Assembly: GCF_002285285.1 (NCBI RefSeq)
Contig: NZ_NSJF01000002.1
Location: 124,001 to 188,000, forward strand
Length of the DNA: 64,000 bases
Direction of reading: 5' to 3'
From: Vandammella animalimorsus
Lineage (GTDB): Bacteria; Pseudomonadota; Gammaproteobacteria; Burkholderiales; Burkholderiaceae_C
The notes beneath the pieces are model-generated. The model did not search any database. It was not told the DNA's origin and saw only the letters and a list, made by a program, of their open reading frames with translations. The number at the start of each line of letters is the position of its first letter. The first letter of the stretch is position 1. The translations under genes were made by a program, and so were the position numbers. Of this stretch, positions 1 to 9,922 are shown piece by piece.

Positions 1-252
1 GAAGGTGCAGATCAGCACCTCGCGCGCGGCCTTGCCGATCAGGCCGCGGGCGCGCTCGCGCATCTCGGCGGCGGCCTTGTTGGTGAAGGTGATGGCGGCA
101 ATGCGGCTGGGCGCCAGCCCGCTTTGAATCAGGTGGGCGATCTTGTGCGTGATGACGCGCGTCTTGCCAGAGCCCGCGCCGGCCAGCACCAGCGAAGGGC
201 CGTGGATGTGGTGCACGGCCTGGGTTTGGGCAAGATTGAGTCCAGCAGACAT
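1..252 (-). CDS. rep: ATP-dependent DNA helicase, Rep/UvrD superfamily (N-terminal part only)
   Basis: The first 84 residues are present and the rest lies outside the window. The reading starts [19 protein letters not shown] and carries the Walker A motif AGAGSGKT at about residues 24-31, followed by helicase motif Ia [12 protein letters not shown]1A helicases use these to bind ATP while unwinding DNA at stalled forks or in repair. The N-terminus is closer to Rep (LNPGQQQAV start, KIAHLI after the P-loop) than to UvrD, but 84 residues do not decide this firmly. It is divergent from recC, and the gap between them (253-440) must hold both promoters. Confidence 0.85.
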   Translation of the reverse strand, partial: MSAGLNLAQTQAVHHIHGPSLVLAGAGSGKTRVITHKIAHLIQSGLAPSRIAAITFTNKAAAEMRERARGLIGKAAREVLICTF

Positions 253-440
253 GGGGCGCTCTGAAAAAACAAAGGCGTGGCCGCAGGTGCGGCACACGCA
301 AAGGGCCGCCATGATAGCGGCCCGCGCCGACCCCGCAGGGGGCTGCAGCGCTTGGCCTGGATGCCATGCCGCGCGGCTGGGCCGTTCCCCGATATATTCG
401 CGCCCATTGCCCCAATGGCCCCGATCGCCCCCGCCTGCCC

Positions 441-3400
441 GTGCCCCAAAGCCCCGACTCCACCCCGCCCATCGCCCCCGGCATCGTCAGCCTGCACAGC
501 AACCGCACCGAGGCGCTGGCCCAGGCCCTGGCGGCCTGGATGCGCCAGCACCCGCTGCAGGCGCTGGAGCAAGAGGTGGTGCTGGTGCAAAGCCAGGGCA
601 TGGGCGAATGGCTGAAGATGGCGCTGGCGCGCCAGCTGGGCATCAGCGCCGCCGTGCAAATGGAGCTGCCCAGCCGCTTTGCCTGGCGCATGTACCGGCG
701 CATCCTGGGCCCGCAGCAGGTGCCACAGCACACGCCACTGGACAAGGCCGACATGCTTTGGCGGCTGATGCGCATCCTGCCGGCGTTGCTGGGCGAGGCG
801 TCCGCGCCGCTTGCTGCGCTGCCTGCTGAGCGCCCTGACGAACCGATCTGGCAGCCACTGCGCCAAAGCCTGCAAGCTGCGCAGCGGGCGCTGGCCGGCC
901 AGGCGCAGGAGGGTGACGGCCCTGCCGCGCCGCCCGATCCGGAGCTGGCCCAGCACGCGCTGTACCAGCTGGCCTCGCGCATTGCCGATTTGTTCGACCA
1001 GTACCAGGTCTATCGGCCCGATTGGCTGCAGGACTGGGCCCAGGGGCGCGAGCAGCTGGCCCCCTTCCTGAGCAGCCAGGCCCAGCCGCTGCCGCCCGCG
1101 CAGCGCTGGCAAGCTGCGCTGTGGCGCGCGCTGCTGCACAGCCTGGATGCGGCCCAGCAGCAGGCCATCCGCCCGCGCCTGCACCAGCGCGCGCTGGCGC
1201 AATTGGCGCAGGGCGGCCCGGCCCAGCCGCTGCCGCGCCGCATCATGCTCTTTGGCGCATCGCACCTGCATGTGCCAGTGCTGGAATTGCTCACCGCCCT
1301 GGGCCAGCATGCGCAGGTGCTGCTGGCCGTGCCCAACCCCTGCCAGATGTACTGGAGCGATGCCGTGCCGGGGCGCGAGCTGTTTGCCCGCCTGTTGCGC
1401 CAGACTGCAGACCAGCGCAGGCCTGAGCAGCAGCTGGCGGCCATTGAGCTCAGCGCCATGCACGCCCATGCCAACCCGCTGCTGACCACCTGGGGCCGGC
1501 AGGTGCGCGATTTCGTGCGCCTGCTCGAACACTACGAACAGCAGGCCCTGGCGCAGCAGCAGGGCCAGGGCCTGCCGCGCATCGACCTCTACGACACCGA
1601 TGCCGATACCGAAGCCGACGCAGAGGCGGGTGCCGAGGCCGCGCCCAGCATGTTGCGCCAGGTGCAGCAGCACATCCGCGATCTGCTGCCATTGAGCGAG
1701 CCGCTGCGCACTGCGGCGCTGGCGCCGCAGGACCGCAGCATCTGCTTTCAGATTGCGCACAGCCCGGTGCGCGAGCTGGAGGCCCTGCACACCCATTTAC
1801 TCGAACTCATGCTGCCCGGCGGCGCGCTGGATGCCGCCGGAGCAGCCCAACAGCCCGTGGCGCCGCGCGAGATCGTCGTCATGGTGCCCGACATCGCCCA
1901 GTACGCACCCCTGATCCGCGCCGTATTCGGCCAATACGGCCCGCAGGATGCGCGCCACATCCCCTTTGCCATTGCCGACCTGGGCGCGCAGGCCGTCAGC
2001 CCGCTGGTGCAGGCCGTAGAGTGGCTGTCGCAACTGCCGCAGCAGCGCGCCAGCCTGTCGCAGCTGAGCGACCTGCTGGCCGTGCCGGCCGTGGCGCGAC
2101 GCCTGGGCCTGGACGATGAAGGCGTGGCCGCGCTGCAGGCCTGGATGCAGGGCAGCGGCATCCGTTGGGGGCTGGACGGGGCCCACCGCCAGCGGCTCGG
2201 GTTGGCGCACATGGGCGCGCAAAACAGTGCCTGGTTTGGCCTGCAGCGCATGCTGCTGGGCTATGCCAGCCACCAAGGTTGGCGGGGGCTGGCGCCCTAT
2301 GAGGAAATCGGCGGCCTGGCCGCTGGCCACGTGGGCGCGCTGGCCCATCTGGTGCAGCGCTTGCAGCACTGGCAGCATGAGCTGGGCCACAGCGCCACGC
2401 CGCTGCAATGGGGCCAGCGCTGGCGCGCGCTGCTGGCCGACTTCTTCCAGCCTGCCAGCGAGGCGGACCAAGCCTCGCTGCAACTGCTGGAGCAGGCGCT
2501 GCAGCAATGGCTGGACGCCTGCCTGCAAGCCGGCTGCGAGCAGCCTCTGGCCCTGCCCGTGGCGCGCCACGCCTGGCTGGCGCGGCTGCAGGGGCCCGAG
2601 CCGCAGCAGCGCTTTCACGCCGGTGGCGTGACCTTCTGCACCTTGCTGCCCATGCGCGCCATTCCGTTTCGCATCGTCTGCCTGCTGGGCATGGACGAAG
2701 GCGTGTACCCGCGCCGCGCCGCGCCCAACGCCATGGACTTGATGCGCCTGCCCGGCCAGCAGCGCCCGGGCGACCGCAGCCGCACGCAGGACGACCGCCA
2801 GCTCATGCTGGAGGCGCTGCTCTCGGCGCGTCAGCAACTGCTCATCAGCTGGGTCGGCAAAAGCGTGCGCGACAACACCCCGCGCCCGCCCTCGGTGCTG
2901 GTGGCGCAGCTGCGCGACTACCTCAGCGCCCGCTGGAGCGCCCAGGCCGTGGCCGAGCGCACCACCGAACACCCGCTGCAACCCTTCAACCCGCGCTACT
3001 TCCTGCAGCCCCCGTCGGGCCAGACGCAAGAACTGCCCCTGGCCGAGCCGCCGCTGCCCAGCTGGGCCTGGGAGTGGCATCCCCAGCCCGGGGCGCAGCC
3101 ACAGGCCAGAGACCCTGGCCTGCGCCTGTTGCAAGCCCAGGGCGACCCGTCCGCCGTGCCAACGGCCGCCACGCCCGTGGGCTCATCAGTGGGTCTTTTG
3201 CGCCCCTGGTCGCTGGCCGAGCTGGCGGCCATCTGGCGCCACCCCGTGCCGCAGTGGTTTGCCATCCGGCTGCAAACCCGCTTTGCGCTGCTGGACGAAC
3301 AGGCCGACGATTGCGAGCCGCTGGCCATCGACGGCCTGCAGCGCTGGCAGATTTTCGAGCAACTGCTGCAGCGGATGCGGCCCCTGATCGAGCATGGCCC

Positions 3401-4286
3401 ACCCCCCCAGCCTGAAGCACTGCAGCAGGCGCTGCTGCACGAGCTGGAACGCATCCAGCGACAGGGCGACATGCCACTGGGCGCTTGGGCCGGGCAACTG
3501 CAGCAGCAATGGCTGGCGCAATGGCAGTTCCTGCTGCAGGCCTGGCAAGCCAGCGTGCGCGACTGGCCCCAGGCGCAAACCTTGGCGCGACGCCTGCGCT
3601 GGCCGCCCGAGCCGGCCGGGCCAGCACTGCCGCAGCAGCCCTGGATCGAGGACTGGGCGCCGCCCTGGCGCTGCAATGCCGCTGGCGATGCGCTGGTGCT
3701 GCACGTGCAGCCCGGCCAGTTGCGAACCTCATCGGGCGAACTGCGCCTGCACCGCCTGCTGCGGCCCTGGCTGCAATCGTGCCTGCTGGCCGCCTGTGCG
3801 CCCGACACGAGCGCTGCTACCGAAGCGGGTGCGCACAGCCACGGCCCAGCCATGCGGGTGCTGGCGCTGGACGGCATGCTGGACATCGACCCCATCCCCG
3901 CCCGCCAGGCCCAGACCTGGCTGAACGCCGTGCTGGCCATGGCCGCGCAAGCCCTGTCAGGGCCACAGCCCCTGCCGCTGGATTTCGACACTGCCGTGGC
4001 CTGGTGGAATGCGCTGCACCAGGCCCAAAGCCAGTCAGCGCCTGAGCCAGAGGCCGAGCGCGCCGCCCGCAGCGCTGCCCGCCAGGCCTACGACGGCGGC
4101 TATCAGCGCACTGGCGCGGCACAACACCAGCCGGCCCTGGCCCGCGCCTGGCCGGATTTTGCTGCGCTGCAGGCCAGCGGCGCCTTCGAACACTGGGCCA
4201 GGCAATGGCTGCAGCCGCTGCAGGACTGGCTGGAGCAATACGTGCAAGTGCACTGGGCGCCAGAGGAGCGGGGCACGGTCCTTTAG
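441..4286 (+). CDS. recC: Exodeoxyribonuclease V gamma subunit RecC
   Basis: RecC is the Chi-recognising scaffold subunit of the RecBCD helicase-nuclease that processes double-strand breaks. Diagnostic blocks are visible: an N-terminal HSNR segment followed by [12 protein letters not shown], a central [15 protein letters not shown] with NPCQMYW, and the very conserved [16 protein letters not shown] followed by [11 protein letters not shown]. With a GTG start at 441 it has 1281 residues, longer than E. coli RecC (about 1120). An in-frame ATG at 366 would add 25 Arg/Pro-rich residues that look non-coding, and neither start has a clear ribosome binding site. Normally recB and recD follow directly; here the frame ends just before an inverted repeat and the accessory island, so the last residues may be altered by insertion. 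Confidence 0.93.
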   Translation: MPQSPDSTPPIAPGIVSLHSNRTEALAQALAAWMRQHPLQALEQEVVLVQSQGMGEWLKMALARQLGISAAVQMELPSRFAWRMYRRILGPQQVPQHTPLDKADMLWRLMRILPALLGEASAPLAALPAERPDEPIWQPLRQSLQAAQRALAGQAQEGDGPAAPPDPELAQHALYQLASRIADLFDQYQVYRPDWLQDWAQGREQLAPFLSSQAQPLPPAQRWQAALWRALLHSLDAAQQQAIRPRLHQRALAQLAQGGPAQPLPRRIMLFGASHLHVPVLELLTALGQHAQVLLAVPNPCQMYWSDAVPGRELFARLLRQTADQRRPEQQLAAIELSAMHAHANPLLTTWGRQVRDFVRLLEHYEQQALAQQQGQGLPRIDLYDTDADTEADAEAGAEAAPSMLRQVQQHIRDLLPLSEPLRTAALAPQDRSICFQIAHSPVRELEALHTHLLELMLPGGALDAAGAAQQPVAPREIVVMVPDIAQYAPLIRAVFGQYGPQDARHIPFAIADLGAQAVSPLVQAVEWLSQLPQQRASLSQLSDLLAVPAVARRLGLDDEGVAALQAWMQGSGIRWGLDGAHRQRLGLAHMGAQNSAWFGLQRMLLGYASHQGWRGLAPYEEIGGLAAGHVGALAHLVQRLQHWQHELGHSATPLQWGQRWRALLADFFQPASEADQASLQLLEQALQQWLDACLQAGCEQPLALPVARHAWLARLQGPEPQQRFHAGGVTFCTLLPMRAIPFRIVCLLGMDEGVYPRRAAPNAMDLMRLPGQQRPGDRSRTQDDRQLMLEALLSARQQLLISWVGKSVRDNTPRPPSVLVAQLRDYLSARWSAQAVAERTTEHPLQPFNPRYFLQPPSGQTQELPLAEPPLPSWAWEWHPQPGAQPQARDPGLRLLQAQGDPSAVPTAATPVGSSVGLLRPWSLAELAAIWRHPVPQWFAIRLQTRFALLDEQADDCEPLAIDGLQRWQIFEQLLQRMRPLIEHGPPPQPEALQQALLHELERIQRQGDMPLGAWAGQLQQQWLAQWQFLLQAWQASVRDWPQAQTLARRLRWPPEPAGPALPQQPWIEDWAPPWRCNAAGDALVLHVQPGQLRTSSGELRLHRLLRPWLQSCLLAACAPDTSAATEAGAHSHGPAMRVLALDGMLDIDPIPARQAQTWLNAVLAMAAQALSGPQPLPLDFDTAVAWWNALHQAQSQSAPEPEAERAARSAARQAYDGGYQRTGAAQHQPALARAWPDFAALQASGAFEHWARQWLQPLQDWLEQYVQVHWAPEERGTVL

Positions 4287-4819
4287 CAGGCTGCTGAATA
4301 CCTCCGCAAGGATGCACTCGCTCCCTCTCAAGGGGTATCCGACGACCCCTACCCCGGACTAAAAAATCGCTTGTAGAGCGTTTAAATAGGTTGAAGTTTC
4401 GGTAGCCAGCAGTGCAAAGCAGTATTTCAGCAGCCATGCTGGGGAGACGAGTGAGCATTGATCCCCATAGGTCTAATCGCATGTGCTTCAAATCTGCGAT
4501 GGTTCTTGAGTGAGAGCTTGACAAGCTTTGGAAAAGCTTCTGGGTTCAGCATTGCCCGTGGTGTAGCCGTCTTGATGTTTTGGCTAGCAGAGTTTGTTGT
4601 CCAAATTGCTCGTGAGCAGCATTCAGGCCTGCCGTTTCATATTCCATTTCCCGATTCGATAGTGCTGTGGAAGTTTTGCTTCGCAACTGAGTTGTCTCCG
4701 TTTGCAGGAGCACAGGGCATGGGCAGCTGCTTATCCACAAACGAGGGTTTCTACGGATGTTGACGTAAAGAAATCACTGGTCAAATACGCCTATTCATTA
4801 GTGAATCAATGTTTTATAT
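4287..4819. other. Gene-free stretch at the island's left edge, with inverted-repeat remnant
   Basis: No convincing gene is present. Immediately after the recC stop, GGCTGCTGAATAC (4289-4301) is matched in inverted orientation by GTATTTCAGCAGCC (4422-4435) with one extra base, as in the end of an insertion element or a MITE-like unit. Composition changes abruptly from the GC-rich recC to A/T-rich DNA. Reading the minus strand between about 4430 and 4760 gives short peptide fragments broken by stops, compatible with a decayed transposase but not recognisable as one. The right end (from about 4755) should hold the promoter of the transport and catabolic operon. Confidence 0.5.
4760..4806 (+). 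promoter_or_regulatory. Candidate promoter/operator ahead of the island's first gene
   Basis: A -35-like TTGACG lies at 4760-4765, and a near-palindrome ATTCATTAGTGAAT (arms ATTCA and TGAAT) at 4793-4806, just upstream of the first ATG at 4820. Position and symmetry fit a dimeric regulator such as the IclR-family protein encoded at 9923. The -10 element is not clear, and the assignment to IclR is inference. Confidence 0.3.
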
Positions 4820-5623
4820 ATGAAACAGGCGGTAGCTGTGATGGTGCCAAAGATTGAGTTCAAGAGTGTCGCTAAGTGCTTTCCCACTCGCGCCAATCCC
4901 CGCCCGTCGTATGCCGTGCAGCATTTGAATCTACAGATTGCGCAAGGCGAAGTGGTCTCTGTGATCGGGCCATCTGGTTGTGGTAAGAGCACATTGCTGA
5001 ACATGGGGTCGGGCCTGTATCTGCCCAGCGAGGGGGAAGTGTTGGTGGAGGGGCGGCGTGTTACTGGCCCGGTGAGGCAAGTGGCTTTCATGCTGCAAAA
5101 AGATTTGCTGATGCCTTGGCGCACGATTCGGCAAAACGTTGAGCTGGGCATGGAGATCAATGGTGCTTCTAGGGACAAGCGTCAGCCTGTGGCAGAGGCG
5201 CTGCTCAAGAAATGTCATTTGGCTGGATTTGAGAATCATTACCCGTACCAGCTTTCGGGTGGTATGCGCCAACGCGCTGCACTGGCCCGCACGTTGGCGG
5301 TGCAGCCAGATGTACTCATGCTTGATGAGCCTTTTTCTGCACTGGACGCACAGACCAAGATGGTTCTACAGCAGGATTTGGCTGCGACTCTTTGGGAAGA
5401 GCAAAAGACTGCGCTGTTCATTACGCACGATTTGATTGAAGCGATTGCGCTGTCGGATCGAATTCTGGTGATGAGTGAGCGACCTGGCCGAATCATTGAG
5501 GAAATCATCGTTGAATTGCCGCACCGCAACAACCCAATGCAGCGTCGCCGTATGCCAGAAGTGGCACCGATCCAAAGCCGGCTGATGAAGCTTCTGAGGG
5601 TCGGCGAAGAAACATTGCACTGA
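4820..5623 (+). CDS. ABC transporter ATP-binding protein (nitrate/sulfonate/taurine type)
   Basis: This is the ATPase of an SsuB/TauB-like importer. Walker A GPSGCGKST, Q-loop FMLQKDLLMPW, signature LSGGMRQRAALAR, Walker B VLMLDEPFSALD and switch His ITHD are all present in 267 residues. It precedes the matching binding protein (5668) and permease (6700), which together make a complete importer. Relatives of this class bring in sulfonates, nitrate, pyrimidines or aromatic acids such as phthalate; the neighbouring ring-cleavage genes favour an aromatic acid. A second possible start, ATG at 4841 (MVPKIEF), is equally plausible because neither start has a strong Shine-Dalgarno sequence. Confidence 0.92.
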   Translation: MKQAVAVMVPKIEFKSVAKCFPTRANPRPSYAVQHLNLQIAQGEVVSVIGPSGCGKSTLLNMGSGLYLPSEGEVLVEGRRVTGPVRQVAFMLQKDLLMPWRTIRQNVELGMEINGASRDKRQPVAEALLKKCHLAGFENHYPYQLSGGMRQRAALARTLAVQPDVLMLDEPFSALDAQTKMVLQQDLAATLWEEQKTALFITHDLIEAIALSDRILVMSERPGRIIEEIIVELPHRNNPMQRRRMPEVAPIQSRLMKLLRVGEETLH

Positions 5624-5667
5624 CCTGCCCTCTCCTCGTTCTCCTCTCCATTAAAGGAAGCCCAGAG

Positions 5668-6672
5668 ATGACTGCTTTTGCCTCCACGATCGCTTTCCGC
5701 AGACTGCTGATGCCATTGGTGCTTGCTGCCGCCTGGAGTTGCCAGTCGCAGGCCATAGCTCAGAAGCTCCAAGATGTGACCTATTTATTGCCTGCACCGG
5801 CCACGCTGACGGCATTCGCGCCCTGGATGCTGGCGCAGCACAAGGGTTATTACAAGGAAGAGGGCTTGAATGTTCGATTCGTCGCTGCCCGCGGGGGAGT
5901 CGATGTGGCCAAGCAGGTGGGTGCTGGCAATGCACCAATCGGTGGCGCAATCGGTGATACGCCCATCATCGTGCGTGCCAACGGTATCCCGGTCAAGGCT
6001 GTGGCGCTGCTGGGTGGCGGCTCTCTGACTCTGATTGCCACGAAGGAGGAGAGTGACATCCGCAGTGTCCGTGATCTCAAAGGCAGGACAGCCACTGTGA
6101 TGGCCTATAGCGACACTACCTATTACGCTTTTCTGGGTTCCCTGGAAAAGGCCGGACTGAATAAAAGTGATGTCAATGCTCAGGCGGCAGGCCCATCCGG
6201 TGTCTGGCAGCTCTTTAACAGTGGCCGCGCTGACGCTATGGCGGCAGTGCCCGATTGGATTGTCAATGTCGAGCAGACCGGCACTAAGGTGCGCATCCTG
6301 CCCCGGGAAGAGACTTTCCAGAGCATGGCGCAGGCGATTCTGGCCTCCGAGAAAACCATTGCAGAAAGCCCAGAGCTAGTGGGCAAACTGGTGCGCGCCA
6401 CATTGCGTGGCATGAATGACATCGTGCAGGATCCGCAGGCTGCAGCGACCGCCTATGTTGAGGCTGTGTCGTCATACAGGGGGCAGGAAGCTATGGTTCA
6501 GCGTACCTTCGAACTGTACCGTGAGCACGTATATCCTGGTCAGCAGGTGCTCGGGTTCATTGATCCCAAGCGTTTGGCTATGGTGCAGGACTTTTACGTT
6601 GCTCAGGGAATCGTCGCGCGTGCTCAAAAGCTCGATGATCTCTATACCAACCAATTCGTCGGCGGTCAATGA
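5668..6672 (+). CDS. ABC transporter substrate-binding protein, NMT1/THI5-like
   Basis: A periplasmic solute-binding protein of 334 residues. It opens with a signal peptide (Arg-Arg at 11-12, hydrophobic stretch LLMPLVLAAAW, probable cleavage after AIAQ near residue 32). The mature part shows the family pattern of a short lobe-I segment with FAPWMLAQHKGYYKEEGL, then a glycine-rich VGAGNAPIGGAIGDTP binding region. AAAGGAAG just upstream of 5668 is a good ribosome binding site. It would deliver ligand to the permease at 6700. The ligand is unknown; NMT1/THI5-type proteins bind sulfonates, pyrimidine precursors and aromatic carboxylates among others. Confidence 0.9.
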   Translation: MTAFASTIAFRRLLMPLVLAAAWSCQSQAIAQKLQDVTYLLPAPATLTAFAPWMLAQHKGYYKEEGLNVRFVAARGGVDVAKQVGAGNAPIGGAIGDTPIIVRANGIPVKAVALLGGGSLTLIATKEESDIRSVRDLKGRTATVMAYSDTTYYAFLGSLEKAGLNKSDVNAQAAGPSGVWQLFNSGRADAMAAVPDWIVNVEQTGTKVRILPREETFQSMAQAILASEKTIAESPELVGKLVRATLRGMNDIVQDPQAAATAYVEAVSSYRGQEAMVQRTFELYREHVYPGQQVLGFIDPKRLAMVQDFYVAQGIVARAQKLDDLYTNQFVGGQ

Positions 6673-6699
6673 GTTTGCACTCCCGCAAGGAGAAGCACG

Positions 6700-7476
6700 A
6701 TGAGAACAAATGTATCCGCCTGGGTCAGCAGTGGTGTGGTGCTGCTGGTGTTTCTGGCTCTGTGGCAATGGGCACCGGGGCTCTTGGGCATGCCTGAATA
6801 CGTATTTCCAAAATTGACCCGTGTGCTGCAAGAGGCAGTCCACATGTGGCGCAACAGTGATTTGTTCGGTCATTTTTGGATTACCGCTTTGGAGGTTGTG
6901 GTTGGCTTCATCTTAGGCTCGTTGCTCGGCATCCTATTTGGCGTTGTGCTAGGGCTCTCCCCCAGGGCTGAAGCGGTGCTTTCGCCCTACATCCTGGCTT
7001 TGCAGATTGCGCCCAAGGTGGCATTCGCCCCGCTGTTTGTGATGTGGTTGGGCTACACCATTTATCCCAAGGTTTTGGTAGCGATCTTGATCGTGTTTTT
7101 CCCGGTGATGGTCAACGTACTCTCGGCTGTGCGCACGGTCGACCCCGACATGGTCAACTTGGTGCGTGCGTTCAATGCAAGTCGCATGCAGATCTTTCGC
7201 TTGGTGGAGTTCCCATCGGCGCTGCCGTCACTGTTTTCGGGTTTGCGCATCGCGGCCACTCTGGCAGTGATTGGTGTGACGGTGGGCGAGTTGGTTGGTG
7301 GTAACAAGGGATTGGGCTTTTTGCTCATAGATGGCGAGGGGCAGGGCAATACCGCTGCTGTGTTCGTGTCAATTGCGGCGCTCACCCTAGTAGGACTTCT
7401 AGCTTACTGGGCAGTAGTGTGGTTGGAGCGACGCGTGCTGCACTACATCCCTCGCGCTAGTGTTGCAACGGTGTGA
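6700..7476 (+). CDS. ABC transporter permease (SsuC/TauC type)
   Basis: An inner-membrane permease of 258 residues with about six hydrophobic segments. The first spans residues 5-30 and the last ends near residue 245 (LVGLLAYWAVVWLERRV). The cytoplasmic coupling loop for the ATPase is visible around VRAFNASRMQIFRLVEFPSALPSL, matching the EAA motif of binding-protein-dependent permeases. An AAGGAGAAG ribosome binding site precedes the ATG. The stop codon overlaps a GTGATG next to the following SDR gene, so import and catabolism are translationally linked. Confidence 0.92.
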   Translation: MRTNVSAWVSSGVVLLVFLALWQWAPGLLGMPEYVFPKLTRVLQEAVHMWRNSDLFGHFWITALEVVVGFILGSLLGILFGVVLGLSPRAEAVLSPYILALQIAPKVAFAPLFVMWLGYTIYPKVLVAILIVFFPVMVNVLSAVRTVDPDMVNLVRAFNASRMQIFRLVEFPSALPSLFSGLRIAATLAVIGVTVGELVGGNKGLGFLLIDGEGQGNTAAVFVSIAALTLVGLLAYWAVVWLERRVLHYIPRASVATV

Positions 7477-7490
7477 TGGAGGCGATACCC

Positions 7491-8324
7491 ATGGCGAGAG
7501 AATTCTCATCTCGACAGGCGTTAGGCCAGCGGCAGGACGGATCGCTGGATCAGTTGCTGACACATATTCCAACGACTTTGTTGGCAGGTCGCCGCGTACT
7601 GGTAACGGGAGCTGCGCGTGGCCTTGGGCTGGCATTTGCTCGCTGCATTGCCCGGGCGGGCGCAGCCGTAGTCCTGGCCGATATCCTGGAAGCCGAATTG
7701 CAGGCTGCCGTGCAGGGCTTGCAGGATGCCGGCGCAAGGGCACATGGCCTGTGGTTGGACTTGGCTGATCCCGAGGCTATTGGGCGGGTGGCGCAAGAGT
7801 CTCAGCACTTGCTGGGTGGGCTGGATGGCCTGGTCAACAACGCGGCCATCACAAACTCCGGGGGCAAGAGCGCCCACGAACTAACGCTAGACACCTGGGA
7901 TCGTGTGCAAGATGTCAACGTGCGTGGCACTTGGCTGATGGCCCGGGCCTGTCATGCTGCATTGGCGGCCAGTGGTCGGGGAGCCATTGTCAATTTGGCG
8001 TCGGACACGGCACTGTGGGGGGCTCCGAACTTGTTGGCTTATGTGGCTAGCAAGGGTGCAGTGCTGGCCATGACGCATTCATTGGCGCGCGAATGGGGTG
8101 TCGATGGCATCACAGTTAATGCCATTGCGCCAGGTCTGACGCTGGTCGAGGCAACCGAGTACGTGCCGCAGGCGCGGCACCAAAAATACCTTGAGGGTCG
8201 GGCCATCCCGCGTGAACAGCAGGTGGCCGACGTTTGTGGCACGGTGCTGTTTGCGCTGTCAGATCTGTCGCGTTTCGTGACGGGCCAGACGCTGCCTGTC
8301 AACGGTGGTTTCGTCATGCACTGA
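7491..8324 (+). CDS. Short-chain dehydrogenase/reductase (classical SDR)
   Basis: A 277-residue NAD(P)-dependent oxidoreductase with an intact Rossmann fold and active site: TGAARGLGLA for cofactor binding, NNAAIT, then NLAS with the catalytic Ser and YVASK with the catalytic Tyr and Lys. The C-terminal PVNGGFVMH is typical. The start at ATG 7491 is chosen because GGAGG lies eight bases upstream; an ATG at 7476, overlapping the permease stop, is possible. A likely job is oxidation of a dihydrodiol or alcohol intermediate of the imported compound, but the substrate cannot be read from sequence. Compare the second SDR of the cluster (10771), which has lost these catalytic residues. Confidence 0.9.
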   Translation: MAREFSSRQALGQRQDGSLDQLLTHIPTTLLAGRRVLVTGAARGLGLAFARCIARAGAAVVLADILEAELQAAVQGLQDAGARAHGLWLDLADPEAIGRVAQESQHLLGGLDGLVNNAAITNSGGKSAHELTLDTWDRVQDVNVRGTWLMARACHAALAASGRGAIVNLASDTALWGAPNLLAYVASKGAVLAMTHSLAREWGVDGITVNAIAPGLTLVEATEYVPQARHQKYLEGRAIPREQQVADVCGTVLFALSDLSRFVTGQTLPVNGGFVMH

Positions 8325-8379
8325 TTGCCTTGCTCCCAGTGCAATTTTTGTCCCGCAATCCATGAAGTAGGAGATACGC

Positions 8380-8931
8380 ATGTCTGCAGTAGCTGAAAAA
8401 TCTGCCACCGAGCCGCATAGCTGGGATCGCCCTGCGGGCGCCAGCTTTGAGGAGTGGATCAATAGTCGCATTGCGCGTTTTGCCACCAGAAAGTACGACT
8501 GGGATGCGCTGAAGTTCCAGGCCGACTACGACCCTAAGTACCGCCGCGCGCAGATGCGCTATGTGGGCACAGGCGGCACCGGTGTTGCCAAGGACGCCAA
8601 TACCGTACCGGCCGAACACTTCACGTTTTCGACCATGGTCATCCCGGCTGGCCATGAAGGCCCGCCACACATCCACGTGGATGTCGAGGAAGTCTTCTTC
8701 GTCATCCGTGGCAAGCTCAAACTCATCATTACTCAGGGTGATGAGCGCTACGAAACTATCCTGACCGATCGGGACTTGGTTTCGGTACCGCCCGGCGTGT
8801 ACCGCGAGGAAATCAACATCGGCGATGAGGATGCACTGATGTGTGTGATGCTGGGGTCCAAAAAGCCAGTTACGCCGACCTATCCAGAGGATCACCCTTT
8901 GGCCAAGATCAAGCGCGATCTACAGAAGTAA
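8380..8931 (+). CDS. Cupin domain protein
   Basis: 183 residues with a single cupin barrel. The first metal-binding motif reads PAGHEGPPHIHVDVEEVFFV (G-x5-H-x-H-x3,4-E type) and is followed by GKLKLII, then a second motif region around DLVSVPPGVYREEIN in which the usual His is replaced by Tyr/Arg. Cupins of this size in catabolic clusters are dioxygenases, isomerases or decarboxylases that use Fe or Mn; which applies here is not decidable. A GTAGGAGA ribosome binding site precedes the ATG. It stands between an SDR and a hydrolase, so it probably acts on a pathway intermediate. Confidence 0.85.
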   Translation: MSAVAEKSATEPHSWDRPAGASFEEWINSRIARFATRKYDWDALKFQADYDPKYRRAQMRYVGTGGTGVAKDANTVPAEHFTFSTMVIPAGHEGPPHIHVDVEEVFFVIRGKLKLIITQGDERYETILTDRDLVSVPPGVYREEINIGDEDALMCVMLGSKKPVTPTYPEDHPLAKIKRDLQK

Positions 8932-8972
8932 TGCCGCTGCGCGATAGTCTGCCCATCTCGTTGAGTTAGCCC

Positions 8973-9920
8973 ATGACCAGCAGCGCTCGAGTTCCTTTGC
9001 CTACGCCAGCCCAACTGAGCGATCTGGAAGCTACCTTCGGTCTGTTCAATATTCGTTTGGTGGATGGCAATTGCATTTCGATACGCGACACCGTGGCTGG
9101 ACCGGTGCAGAGGCCAGTGCTGGTAGCTTTGCATGGCATTGGGTCTGGCGCTGCCTCTTGGCTGGAGGTGGCGCGCATCTTCAACCTGAAGCACCGCCTG
9201 TTGGCCTGGGATGCACCAGGCTATGGCGACTCCACACCTTTGAAGCAGCAAGCCCCTGTTGCCAGCGACTATGCCGTGCCGCTGTTGCGACTGTTGCAGT
9301 CCCTGGCTGTTGATGATTTCGTGCTGGTCGGCCATTCGCTGGGTGCGCTGGTTGCAGCTGCTCTGACAGCTTGGCAGGTACCAGGCTTTGTGCCTCGTGT
9401 GCTGGTTTTGGTCAGCCCTGCACTGGGTTATGGCGGTGTTGGACGCCAGACACGTGGCCAGCAGGTGCGTGCACAGCGTTTGGCAGGCATTGAAGATCCA
9501 GGTATTGCGACCACCGCAGCATTGCGACACGACAAGCTGCTTAGCTCCGAGGCTAGTGAAGTGGTGCGTGCTTGGGTGCACTGGAATATGGCGCGGTTAA
9601 AACCACTGGGCTATCGGCAAGCCATTGAGTTGTTGTGTGGTGACGATTTGCTGGCGTACTGCCGCGCTATCCAGGCCGAGCGTGAGCGCGCTGGGTCGCT
9701 GTTGCATGGATTGTCAGTGCATGTTTGGTGCGGCAGTGAAGACAACATCACGCCACCAGCCGATTGCCAGCAAGTTGCTGATGTGTTCGGTGTGTCTTTG
9801 GAGTTGATCGGTGACTCTGCTCACGCTTGTTATGTGGAACAGCCTGTTGCTGTGGCTCAACGTCTGGAGCAGGTGCTGCAAACGTTACAGGGGCCTCTGT
9901 CTTCATCGAAAGGAACTTGA
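8973..9920 (+). CDS. Alpha/beta hydrolase (candidate ring-fission-product hydrolase)
   Basis: 315 residues with an alpha/beta-hydrolase fold: oxyanion region LHGIGSGAASW, nucleophile elbow GHSLGA, acid Asp in CGSEDNITPP and catalytic His in DSAHACYVEQP. This matches the meta-cleavage-product hydrolase family, in which a C-C bond is cut after extradiol ring opening, but simple esterases look the same at this level. The presence of an extradiol-type dioxygenase (15631) and Rieske oxygenase (16935) in the same transcription unit supports the C-C hydrolase role. The IclR gene follows two bases after its stop. Confidence 0.85.
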   Translation: MTSSARVPLPTPAQLSDLEATFGLFNIRLVDGNCISIRDTVAGPVQRPVLVALHGIGSGAASWLEVARIFNLKHRLLAWDAPGYGDSTPLKQQAPVASDYAVPLLRLLQSLAVDDFVLVGHSLGALVAAALTAWQVPGFVPRVLVLVSPALGYGGVGRQTRGQQVRAQRLAGIEDPGIATTAALRHDKLLSSEASEVVRAWVHWNMARLKPLGYRQAIELLCGDDLLAYCRAIQAERERAGSLLHGLSVHVWCGSEDNITPPADCQQVADVFGVSLELIGDSAHACYVEQPVAVAQRLEQVLQTLQGPLSSSKGT

Positions 9921-9922
9921 CG

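Noticed and set aside
129-1796. Long open frame on the minus strand opposite the start of recC.
   Set aside because: It is antisense to unmistakable RecC sequence, has Gln/Leu/Arg-rich composition expected of a GC-rich shadow frame, and shows no family motif.
4731-4739. Perfect DnaA box TTATCCACA.
   Set aside because: A single box without a cluster, unwinding element or dnaA/dnaN neighbour is not evidence for an origin.
4458-4763. 101-residue open frame on the plus strand in the gene-free stretch after recC.
   Set aside because: No recognisable motif, no ribosome binding site, and the opposite strand shows equally coding-like fragments; better explained as decayed element DNA.
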